From contig NW_001799044.1 of assembly GCF_000165425.1 (NCBI RefSeq), positions 26,032 through 90,031 of the forward strand: DNA of 64,000 nucleotides, given 5' to 3'. The notes beneath the pieces are model-generated. The model made no database searches. It saw only the letters and a list, made by a program, of their open reading frames with translations, and had not been told where the DNA came from. This document shows, in pieces, positions 50,129-61,905 of this stretch; position 1 is the stretch's first letter; each line of letters begins with the position of its first letter. Source of the DNA: Paramecium tetraurelia. Its lineage: Eukaryota > Ciliophora > Oligohymenophorea > Peniculida > Parameciidae. The translations under genes and the position numbers were made by a program.

Positions 50129-50160
50129 GCTAACAGCCAAAATTTTAATTATTATTATTT

Positions 50161-51433
<1,273 letters not shown>

Positions 51434-51452
51434 TAGAGTATATAACATCAAT

Positions 51453-52927
51453 TCATTAATTTTAAATAAATATTAATATAAAAGTGATATCATCAACAAC
51501 TGAATCATCATCTATCGTCCACATTCTATATGCAACTCTCATTAATTCTTCACTAGCTCCTTCAATGTTATTTTATTAATAGTATTTCCCAACAATATCA
51601 ACAACGATTTAATTATCTAAGAATTCCCATACTCCATCCGATGCAATGATGATAAATTTATCATTCAATCCCAACTGATATTCAACAATATCTGGAATGC
51701 TACTAACTCCAATAGATTAGGCTACTTAATCTCCTATACTTCTACTCATGGCTAAACCTGGATATTGGGTTCCATTTACCCAAACTCGCAAAGGTCCTAT
51801 GGGATTGCCTGGAATATTTATAATAATGTACCATTTTAATCATAGAATGTATCAATCTTGCCTCCCGATGAGATTACTCGGTATTACTCTTTTTTGATGG
51901 TTAATTTATGATCGATTGACAATTAATAAGGTTTAAATTTGGAACCATATCCTGTTAATTTGCCAATGACTGTTCTGCTATCACCAACATTAAATGAGTG
52001 AATTCTACCATTTTCCAACAATATAATGCCATTCAATGTAGAACCACTGAAGTTAGTATCAAAGGGTTGTTTGTTAACATTGACAGAAACATTTTAGATA
52101 CATTTCTGAATTGTTTCTTTTATTTAGTGAGATTACAATTATGATTTATCTTTTTGAATAGTATTTGGTAAATGAGTTTGTATGAAATTGGATACTAGAT
52201 GACCATTTTGACCATGACCATCACAAACAAAAAATAAATGCAGATTTTCTATGAAATTGGTTTAACAATAAAAAATGTCTTAATTTACTTTGCTTGGGTT
52301 ATTGGCTATTTAACCTTATCTTGTTTTATGACTAAATTTTAGATTAAAATGGAATGTATCTTGAGGTTCAAGACCACATAAAGAAGAAGTTGATCTATTT
52401 TTATTATAGGTTTCTTCTGTTTTCAAGATGTTTATCTAGCTTTGAACTCTTCTCTCTGGAACTAATGATTCAGGGTTAACCTTTTGTGTTTAAGTGAGAT
52501 ATTTACTTACATAATTATGCCATAATTACTTTCTATTTCTCACAGGCACTCTGCTCATCTCCTTGGATTTATTTAATTTCAAGAACGAGTCTAAAAAGGT
52601 ATTGTATTTAGTGTGAGTGCGGTTCAATTATTATTATTATTGTCTAGTTTATTGTGAATAATTATTAACAATCAATCCTTTAGTTATAAGTTTATTTACT
52701 CTTTTGTGTAATTTATGACTAATTCTCACTATAATCTCTCTTGCCCAATCCAAATTTGCCATTTACGAACGAGTTTGTCTTGTTTTAGTTATCATCTATT
52801 AATAATGAGGATATCTACTTTTGTTATCTCTTGTCTGTTATTAATAATTGCCTTCAGTTTTGAAAACCTTTGGACTTTTTAAACGTCTTGATGCAGTTTT
52901 GGTTTTATCAAAAATCCTTAAATTCAT
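51453..52927 (-). CDS. PP2C-type protein phosphatase, 483 aa
   Basis: Two exons with a 23-nt intron at 51809-51831; 484 codons. The N-terminal about 200 residues are basic and disordered (start MNLRIFDKTKTASRRLKSPK). The catalytic PP2C motifs follow in order: FFVCDGHGQNGH (metal-binding Asp about 236), FSGSTLNGIIL, SFNVGDSRTVIG, SSGGKIDTFYD, GLAMSRSIGD and IIIASDGVWEFLDN. The DxD residues for two metal ions are kept, so it should be an active Mg/Mn-dependent Ser/Thr phosphatase. A further GTAAGT...AAAAG stretch in the N-terminal part could be an optional 30-nt intron, since its removal would not change the frame. Confidence 0.92.
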
Positions 52928-52945
52928 ATTATTTATAATAAAGAA
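52928..52945. promoter_or_regulatory. 18-bp divergent interval between two start codons
   Basis: The phosphatase ATG (52925-52927, minus) and the LAMTOR4-like ATG (52946-52948, plus) are separated by 18 bp. This is the second extremely short divergent spacing in the window. The interval is AT-rich with no obvious box. Confidence 0.5.
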
Positions 52946-53228
52946 ATGGATGAAAGTGGAATAATTGGATAAATGATACTTGAAAGTAGTGGCAGAATCA
53001 AAAAGGTTTTTAATTAAATCAATATTTAGAGCAGCGGCACTTTAGATAATCCTAAGTTAATTCCCTTCATAACTACTATCGTCTCATCAACAGCTAAGAT
53101 TTTAGATAAGCAATCACTCAACAGAGTAACACGTACATTAAAATAATATCATAGTAAGTTATTAAGAATCAGATATCATAATATATATAGATTAAAACGA
53201 CATCGTAGTTTTGGAAAGAAAAAAGTGA
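52946..53228 (+). CDS. Small roadblock-type protein, LAMTOR4-like, 87 aa
   Basis: Two exons with a 19-nt intron at 53154-53172; 88 codons. It begins MDESGIIGQMILESSGRIKK and ends IIIYIDQNDIVVLERKK. The order is a beta hairpin with ESSG, then a helix with conserved Ser/Thr (TTIVSSTAKILDKQ), then two strands ending in a basic tail. This resembles LAMTOR4, a subunit of the Ragulator complex that anchors Rag GTPases and TORC1 at lysosomes. The similarity is short and rests on pattern only. Without splicing, the frame runs on into low-quality sequence, which supports the intron. Confidence 0.6.
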
Positions 53229-53721
53229 TGTAAATAAATATATTAAAATATACATAAATTGTGCATACTTAAATTTTATAATAATTTTTCTTAAGTCAAT
53301 AAATCTTAATATCTCCTTTTGTCTACATTCTCCTTCCATTCATTAAATATGATCTAATTATGCTTCTGTTTCTATAAAAGTTGGCTAAATATATTATATT
53401 TATCATAAAGAATATTTAAATTCAAACTTGTGTTTATTCTCAACATTATAATGAAGATATTAGAAGAACATTAGAGAGTGTTAATGAGTGAATCGTGTTT
53501 TTGATAGATTAAATAAAGTAGATCGATTTTGAGGTATAGTTTTATTTAGTTATTGTAAGGACCATATTAAATTTAAATGTAAGTCTTCAATTATTTTGGT
53601 CGTTAGGAAGATCCATGATAATAGAGTTAAATGCCTACATATTGTATGCAGAAATTAATCAACAAAGTTAATTAAATGTATAAGCTATCCAGAGATAAAC
53701 TTTAATGTTAATTATTTTTAA
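53229..53721 (+). CDS. Possible very small spliced gene in an intergenic region
   Basis: A frame starts at ATG 53451 (MKILEEHQRVLM). With one or two short introns it continues as IDFEVQFYLVIVRTILNLNV. It then either ends early (EDP) or runs to TGA 53723-53725 through RSMIIELNAYILYAEINQQ. The composition is protein-like but the splice choice is ambiguous, and one option uses a GTC donor. The rest of this 490-bp interval shows nothing. The following membrane-protein gene starts at 53722, so the longer version would overlap it by a few bases. Confidence 0.3.
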
Positions 53722-56700
53722 ATGATGAAATTGATATTAATGTGGATTATGGTGCAATGTGCGATTGGAATTACAAAAGTTATATCAACCTCATTCACTG
53801 AAACCACAACATTCACAGATCATGAAGGTAGAAAATTCAAATATTTAAGGTTGGACAATATCAAACACATATAATTTAGGCCATTCATCATGTGGGGGTG
53901 TCCAATTGTTCGGTGGTAACAATGAGTTTGATCAGTCAACTGGAATAGTCAAACTGTTTTCACTTCCACCTCACTACAAGTTATATCTATCTTTTGTTGT
54001 TTATGTGTATAAATTTATTCAATCGTTTTTAGTATTGATATGACATCTGGCTATACTATAAATGTCTTTTTGGATCAAATGCCTCACCAAATCATTATAC
54101 CTCTCGCTTCAAGTGATCTATGTGGAACATCCCAAGTAGATTAAACTTACAATGTTGCTATAAATTAATTTCATTCTTATCCAACAACCATCATTTCAAT
54201 ATTTGGTTCATAGGATTAGACATTGGTAAATTAAAGTTTGAGAGTAGGTTTACTGGGGAATACGTGATTTTGTACTATCAGTAGATACTTGTCCATCAAA
54301 TTGCGATATTTGTTTTTCAGGATCCTAAGCTTTTGAATGTTAATAATGGAAACTCTTTCACTCAGCTTGGACTAGCACAGACATGAATGATTTTGATAAT
54401 GGTGGATGGTACACACAGTCACTTGCAGGCCCTACGGAATGCGCTTCAATCCCGATCAAAGGAGGCTACAATAGTATGACAGCAGCAGGATCATTAGATA
54501 GATAATTTGTTTTGCCACCTCACTCCAGTTTATATTTCATATATAGATTTGTCATTATAGACGGTTGGACTGGACAACATGGTAATTTTAAGATAGAAAA
54601 TGTGAATTTCTATTCTCTTTACAATTAAGTTGGAAATTAAAGGAATTTTTGTGGAAATGGGTTGCAACCTGATTAATTTCATATACATGGGATAGAGTAT
54701 CTTCATGATAAGCCAATCATATCACTCCTCATCACTAGTGACTAGGGGGATTCAACCAAATTTTTTGGAATAAGAGATTTTTATATTTATGTTTGTAAGA
54801 ATATGTATATTATTATTTAGATACACCCTCTTCAAGTTGTGGCGATGGAGTGATTGATGAGAATGAATAATGTGATGATGGAAATACCTATGCATTTGAT
54901 GGTTGTTTTATTTGTGAGTACTCATGTGTAGAGGGATGTTCAACATGCATAAATGGGATGTGCTATGATTGTTAAGATGGATGGATGTTTGATATGCTAA
55001 ATGATTAATGCATATATTAATAGTCTAACAATTAGATTGAGTAGGATCAAATAAGGGACAATCAACTTGATATTCATAATTACTAACTCAATTGTATTTA
55101 ATTTAATCAACAAACTTAATGTATTAAATGTAAATTAGGATATGAATTATTTGAATATTGTTAGCCAGTCTGTGGAGATGGAATTGTGGCAGGTAATGAA
55201 GAGTGTGAAATGCCTTAAAAGAATTGCAATAGTTCTTGCTAATATTAATGTTAAGAAGAGTGCAGTGTCTGTAGTTTTGGTAAATGCCAATAATGCATAT
55301 CTGGGTATATGTTGTAGATGTCTGAATGCCTACCGAAATGTGGGGATTATCAAATACAAAAGTAGGAGCAATGTGATGATGGGAATATGGTCAGATTTGA
55401 AGGATGCCATAATTGCTAAAATGAATGTTAGGATTAGTGTTTACTTTGCGGATTAGGACAATGTTTAATGTGTAAAGAAGGTTGGATATTGGAGAATGGA
55501 TATTGTGATTCTAAGTGTGGAGATTAACGAATTGCATAAGGTTTGGAGGAATGTGATGATGGGAATGACATTTAATTTGATGGTTGTTACGAGTGTAAAT
55601 TAGAATGTCCTGATCAATAATGTGCTGTCTGTTATTTGGGTGTTTGTTATAGTTGTCACTTTCCTCTAACTTTGTATAAAGATTAATGTTTGGTTATATG
55701 CGGAGATGGACTATTGGCATCAGGATATGAAGAATGCGATGATGGGAATGAGATTCCGTATGATGGGTGTTATAAATGCAAGTACCAATGTTATAAGGAA
55801 TGTAAAATCTGTGATCGTGGTGTTTGTATGGATGAATGTGATTATGGATATTACTTAGTGAATCAGATATGTGTTCCATATTGTGGAGATGGGATTATTA
55901 CAATTGATGAACAATGTGACGATGCCAATTCTATTGAATACGATGGTTGCCACTAATGTGATTACTCATGTCCTCAAAATTGTAATGTCTGTGAAGAAGG
56001 TATATGTTCCAAATGCAATTTTGGATTCTATCTGAACGATCAAAAGTGTATCACCAAATGTGGAGATGGGTTGATTGGATTCCCAGTTGAAGAATGCGAT
56101 GATTATAATAAAAACAATTAAGACGGGTGCGATTCTAATTGTCTAATTGAAATTGATTGGACTTGTACACAACCTTCAGAAGACTCATTTAGTCAATGCT
56201 CTTACATGGTTGCTCCATCAATGAAACTTACATATATTACCTAAGAGTATAATTTTTAATATGTTGAACTCAGTTTTACTCAAAAAGTCAGATGTTATGT
56301 ATAGAATTATACATCATTCATCAATGCCACTATTATTAATTTCAATGCTGATTCTTATAGAATTAATATCATTGAAACTATGCCAGCTAATTACACCTTG
56401 CAATCAGTAATATATGAATTCAAAATAGAAATATTAGAATAAGTTAAATCTGATATTATTTTGGAAATAGATCTCAATGAATAATTGTATAATGGAATTG
56501 AGATGAATTTGATTAAGTTATCATCAAGCATCAAATTGAATTAGCCTAAATTACTGGATCAGAATTAACTCACAGTTTCATCATCATTATAAGAAATGAA
56601 CAAAGTCATTTTATATATCTCATGTAGCATTGGATTGCTATATTTGATTTTTGGTAAGATTGGTGTATTCCTAGACATATTGGATATCTTATAGTAGTAA

Positions 56701-57651
56701 TCATATCTGAAATATATAAATGTGGAGATCCCACAGAACTTGAAAATGTACTATGAATCCAGCAATGTCATTTCCTTCCAACCATTCTTGCAATTCCTCA
56801 ATCTTAACACTTTAAGTTCAAATTACGTGGAATTGCAATACATTGAAGCCAAGTACAAGTTCAAAGAATACGAAGTGAATGCTGACATTACTGCAAATCT
56901 TTAACTGTTTTTGATCATCGTGACAACTGTATTCATTTCTAAATTCATTTTTAAACAACTACTCAGATAACTATATAAAGCCAATATACCAATGATAGAG
57001 CAATTCCAATTTAAATTACATTCCACATTTACATTGATAATTTCAAAACTCTATTTCAATTTTGCTAAGCAAGGATTACAAGTCATCATTCACTCTAACA
57101 GTTTTGATTTGCTCTTCGTCTCTTGTATTCAACTGAGTGTCAATTGTGATTTGTACAGAACACTTCTGTCAGTGTGGATTATTGTTTTCACAACCCTTGT
57201 AATAATACAACCCAAGAAGAATAGACAGCAAAATAGTGTTATCATTATTAAGAAACTAACTTACATTATGATTCTGGTGTTTTATCAATCTTGCTAGATA
57301 GTTCAATCGATATTGTTGTCATTGATTCAAACCTTTTATATGTCATTTTTAATCAGTCAGTAAAAAAGCATGTCTCTTTAATTTTTGAAGTAGTTTATGG
57401 CTGAAGGATCGATGCTATTCACTCTTGTAATGAACTTTTGCTATTGGGATGAGTTAATGACTTAACTTAATTACCAGAATAAAGTAGATATTTCATGGAG
57501 TCAAATTGCATTGTTAACTTCATCGTTGGCTTCTATCATTTTGGTAGAGACTTACAATTCTTTTTTGAATATTTATAAGAAAGTTTAATAGAAAAAGAAG
57601 GGAAAACCTTGTAACTCAAAGTATCCTTTCGAATAAATGATTGTTTTTTGA
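53722..57651 (+). CDS. Type I/polytopic membrane protein with CDDGN cysteine repeats, 1277 aa
   Basis: Five exons; introns at 53828-53849, 54007-54032, 54226-54247 and 54795-54820 give exactly 1278 codons. A signal peptide (MMKLILMWIMVQCAIG) leads into two similar beta-rich domains, each ending in a G-I-R-D-F motif (YWGIRDFVLSV, FFGIRDFYIYV). Then come about seven cysteine repeats of the form CGDGxxxxxEECDDGNxxxxDGCxxC, the DUF4215-type repeat first noted in Myxococcus. A beta-rich spacer with CTQPSEDSFSQC follows, then about seven membrane segments and a short basic tail. This layout is common in large ciliate surface proteins. Role unknown; ligand binding or adhesion is likely for the ectodomain. 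It resembles the truncated protein at 1-2429. Confidence 0.9.
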
Positions 57652-57713
57652 TTATATATATATATATTTAATAGTTGAATTTTTAAAACTGCTATCGAAA
57701 TATTATTTTTATT

Positions 57714-59297
57714 ATGGATCCTATCTTGACCGAGAGTCATAAACTCATTCAATAACAAAAATTCCAATAGGCATTTGCTTTGCTCCAATAAAACGAATCC
57801 AAAATACTTTAACAACCACAACATCAAAATCAATTTCATTTAAATACTGGGATATGTAGCTTTCGACTTGGAAATTACAAGTAGGCCGTCTCTCATCTTG
57901 ACTTATGCGACAAGAATGATTCGGAGCAAAATGTAACTGCCATTAAATATCTCTTGACTGCCCTTGTTTATGATCAATAGTACGAGAGATGCATGAAGGA
58001 GTCAACAATATTTCTAGAATACCAGAATGTCTAAATATTACTCAATGTATACCAGAGTAGAGGTCAATGTCTCTAAGATCAGGGTCTATATTTGGCAGCC
58101 ATCCAAGAGTTCAAGAAATCAATTGCCAAAGGAAATAAAAATAACATCGACATCGCCTATTGTTATCTGCAACTGGATGAATTGCAAGATGCAGAGATAT
58201 TTGTAAATGCATATTCAGAGAAAGAACAAGGTGATATCCAAGCCCAATTGATTAAAGCTGAACTCCTCTTAAGAACAGCCAGAGAAAAAGAGGGTGCTTA
58301 AGTTCTGTACACTGCTTATTAGTATTACAAATCGAAGTAATTTGGAATTACTGATTACACTCCTAAGGAACTAGAATACATGGAATCCAAATTGAATGAA
58401 AGAAATGGAAAATACATTGAGTCCTTTTATAAAAAGACTAGAACACACAATTTAGATGATGATTCTAAGAATACATTTGTATTATTTGTTAAGGAATTAA
58501 ATAATAAATAATAGTAGGAATTATCAAAACAAATCGAAGAACAAATTAAAAAAGTGCTCTCCAAAACTTAATTATTGAAGATGCATGCTGAAAAAGCAGT
58601 AGAGTCACTTTTAGAAGATTAATAATATAAAGATTATTACGATACCTTTATTCAATGTGTTGAGTCTACTTTTGATCGAGCAAGTGGGTTTGTAAACAGA
58701 TTCTAAATAAAGACAGATGACATTCTCATAACCTTTGGAATAGAATTATTAGCCATGGTTCCCTTGGTTGGTTAAACAGTGTCATCAGTTGTCAACTCTT
58801 TATAGGCTGAAATCAGAACTCTGTAAATTGTTCAGAGATCAACAGCCTTAATCCAAATTGGTAACACTCAAGACGAATTGACATTTTTAATGAAACAAGT
58901 TCTCGTCATTGTCCTGTAAGATTAGGAAAAACAAAAGGAAATCAAGAACCCTGAAGTCTCAAAGAGTTATTAAAGTTACTTGAGAGATTTCTTGACTTTG
59001 AAATTGCAAATCAAAAAATAACTAATTAATCAATTGGATGATATCTACATTAAGGAGAAAAATAAATAAGAATTATTAGCAACTAAGGATGCAAGTGAAT
59101 TACTCGGAGCTTACTTTAGTTCTGGGTATTTGTCTTTGTTTGAAGATAAGGATGAAGAGAAATTTCCATAAATGTGTGCCGAATTTGTTTTGGCAGAAGG
59201 TGATTAAAAGGTGTAATTAAGAAAGAATGTATCGAAAAAAATAGAAAGATAAAATGATAAATAAATTATTGAAAGTAAATGTTGTGTTATTTATTGA
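57714..59297 (+). CDS. TPR-like helical repeat protein, 527 aa
   Basis: Intronless plus-strand frame of 528 codons. It starts MDPILTESHKLIQQQKFQQA. The first about 230 residues are paired helices of TPR type (FHLNTGICSFRLGNYKQAV, LYLAAIQEFKKSIAKGNKN, IAYCYLQLDELQDAEIFVNA). A charged coiled region and further helices follow, including a hydrophobic one (ITFGIELLAMVPLVGQTV). The C terminus is Lys/Gln-rich. I do not recognise a specific family. The gene follows the CDDGN-repeat gene after 62 bp on the same strand. A scaffold role is likely. Confidence 0.85.
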
Positions 59298-59367
59298 ATA
59301 TCCTATATCCACCTTTGATTATTTGTCATATTATATTTATATATTATTATTATCAATAATTGAACTT

Positions 59368-60070
59368 ATGAATAAAATAACAATGAAAGATGAATATGAA
59401 TAAACAGCCAATTTTTTCTATCCTCCAGATCAATTAGGAAATAAATAAAAATTTGTACATTCCAGGAGAATCTTGAAACCCAAGAATACAGTTTCTAATC
59501 CTTCTACTTAATTGTAAAATATCTAATTTAATGATGGATTATAGAACGATTTCAAAGCGTAGTTCTGATCATTCAGGTCTACACACTCCTCCTTAGATAA
59601 GTGAATTGAGTAAGCGATCAGAGATCTTAAGGGATTGTGAGATGAAAAAGACTAACAATTATCGAATACTGAGTTCGAATATCAATCAACGACAGAGCTA
59701 TCCTCAATAGATTAGTTTTAGAAATGAATTCTTATTTGTAAACGAATAGAAAATAAATTAATTTGCTTAAAGTCCTGTATCGAAGATTAACAAACTGCCT
59801 GAAATCTTCAATCACAGAAGCTCTTGTCAAGGGTTCAAATAGAATTACAGAATCCAGAGCAGTCAGAGCAAAAGAGATACCATAAGTAACTTTACTCATG
59901 AATGCCCCAAACAACAATGCATACAGGAATTCATGTAACAATTGGAATTAAAACAAACAATTTAGAAATAAAAGTAAACAAAACAGCCTAGTTAACCTAT
60001 TTCCTTTTTATAAGCAAAACAATAAATGAAGATGATAAATCGAATATTTTCAGGCAAACGGGATTCGTGA
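59368..60070 (+). CDS. Basic disordered protein, 223 aa
   Basis: Two exons with a 31-nt intron at 59514-59544; 224 codons. It begins MNKITMKDEYEQTANFFYPP. The body is rich in Ser, Gln, Arg and Lys, with short hydrophobic patches (RNEFLFVNEQ, FTHECPKQQCIQEF) and a helical Gln/Lys run near residue 190. An alternative start ATGATGGATTAT inside the intron would give a shorter protein in the same downstream frame. The last part is convergent with the kinase gene whose stop is at 60085-60087, 14 bp away. No family is recognised. Confidence 0.65.
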
Positions 60071-60084
60071 TTATAGTATATATC

Positions 60085-61865
60085 TCATTCCATTGATGAT
60101 TTTTGTACCTTATAGGAACTAGCTTTTTTCAATCCCATCTTAGGTGTCTAAGCATTAAGTTTCGATATTGCATCTTCCAAATGAGATGCCTCCTCGTTCA
60201 CGCAATCATCATCCTTACTCATCTGATTGATTTATTATTAAAACGAATTTTTCAAGGCCGTCTTCCTTAAATCCGATTAGTTATTCTTCTTAGCCACTGG
60301 TGAATCTAATATAAATAATTCAAATACTAGCATCCGAATTGATTTACTGCTTAATTGACTAACTGAATTAGCTAAATTTGCTTTACTAAGGTTACGGCTT
60401 CTAATCCAACCTAGTGACTGATCCATTATTGGACACATTCGAAAACGATCCCATAGTATCAATTCTCCCATTCAAAGCAGGTTGTCTCTACTGTAATTGC
60501 ATTGATCCAACCTGACTTGGAGGTCTATATAATCAATTGCAACACTTCTTACCCTTATTACTTTCCTAATCCATAGACGAAGTCCTTTTCGTATTCTCGA
60601 AGACTATCTTGAACATCAATCAAATCTTGTTCCTTGAAGATCTCTTTGAAGTATGGATGTTTTAGACAATCTTCAGAGGAAACTCTGCCTTTAGGTTCTG
60701 GAAATAGCATCTTCTTCAATAAATCTACTAATTATAGTGGTGCCTATAAGGATGGACATTGAAATTACTGTTTATATTTATTTTAGATTGTAATTAATCT
60801 CGCAATTCTTGTTTGCTCTCAGAATGGCCTTATAATCAGTTCCTTAGAAGGGTTATCTACCGGTTAAGAGTATGTAGAAGATTACTCCTGCACTAAACAC
60901 ATCGCATTTTTCATCGTAGAAGGGATCTCCTTCCTTGTATATTAATATTTCAGGAGCAACGAATCCAGGTGTTCCACATCTCTTAAATAGGATATCCTCA
61001 TTGAGGAAACTGGCTAATCCAAAGTCTGCGATCACCACATCGGTATCATTATCTTTTTCTTTAAGTAGCAGGTTCTCTGGTTTCAAATCTCGATGGATGC
61101 ACTTTTTTGAATGCAGATGGCAGAGTGCTTTCATTAAATTATACATTAATTTTTGGAGATTGGGAGCAGTCAATGGCTATGATTTGACTCTAGATAGTAA
61201 TTCACCTCCTTTTAAAATATCCAATATAAAATAAATGGAATTTTAGGTTTCATAGACTTCATGCAGTCTTACTAGATTTTCTTGATTCAGTCTTCTCATC
61301 ACCTTAATTTCATTTTCCAATGATTCCCTTCCTTTAAATTGTTCTAACATGAATTCTTTGTTAAATGCCTTGACAGCATAATTGATACCAGTAGATTTTT
61401 TAGTCGACAAATACACTTTAGCAAAACTTCCTTTGCCGATCATTTTAGTAACTCCGAATTCGTCATGGAAGGTGGATTGGAGACATCTGTAATTGAGAAG
61501 ATTCTTGAAGGCAGTGAAATCGTCAAGTTTGAGGTCAATATACTTCCCATTTCGAGATAACCTAATGATGTTACCATGCTCATCATGTTTAATTATGTTC
61601 ATCATGACAACTGTAATTTAGAGCTAATAAATTGTTTCTTTGTTGAGGTAATATAAATGCTCGTTTCCGAGCTAGATGGTTATTGGTCTCAACTGTTTTG
61701 ATTTTTTGGCAATCTTATAACAATCCTACTGGAATACAATGTTGTCGTTCTATAGATTGATACAAGAATTACATCGTAAATGTCTTGATTCAGAGTCTGC
61801 CAAAGAGGCGGAGTCTTAGCCATCAGTTCTGGATTATCAAAAAACGAAGCGATTTCAGTATTCAT
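60085..61865 (-). CDS. CAMK-type Ser/Thr protein kinase with PH-like N terminus, 560 aa
   Basis: Five exons; introns at 61750-61772, 60744-60768, 60525-60552 and 60306-60327 (23, 25, 28 and 22 nt) give 561 codons. Residues 1-115 look like a small PH-like or lipid-binding domain (MNTEIASFFDNPELMAKTPP, LYYLNKETIYQLQITVV). The kinase domain starts near 130: GKGSFAKVYLS (Gly136), NYAVKAF, ENEIKVMRRL, HRDLKPENLLL (Asp252), DFGLASF, GTPGFVAPEIL and GVIFYILLTGRQPF. This set is typical of CAMK/CDPK catalytic domains and is complete. The tail (about 170 residues) is Ser/Gln-rich, without EF hands. The start lies 40 bp from that of the divergent pseudokinase gene. Confidence 0.9.
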
Positions 61866-61905
61866 AATGATATTTTATTAATTTATATTAATATTTATTA
61901 TATAT

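Noticed and set aside
60853-61234. Plus-strand ORF opposite the CAMK-type kinase
   Set aside because: It lies antisense to the conserved kinase core and has no coding signature of its own.
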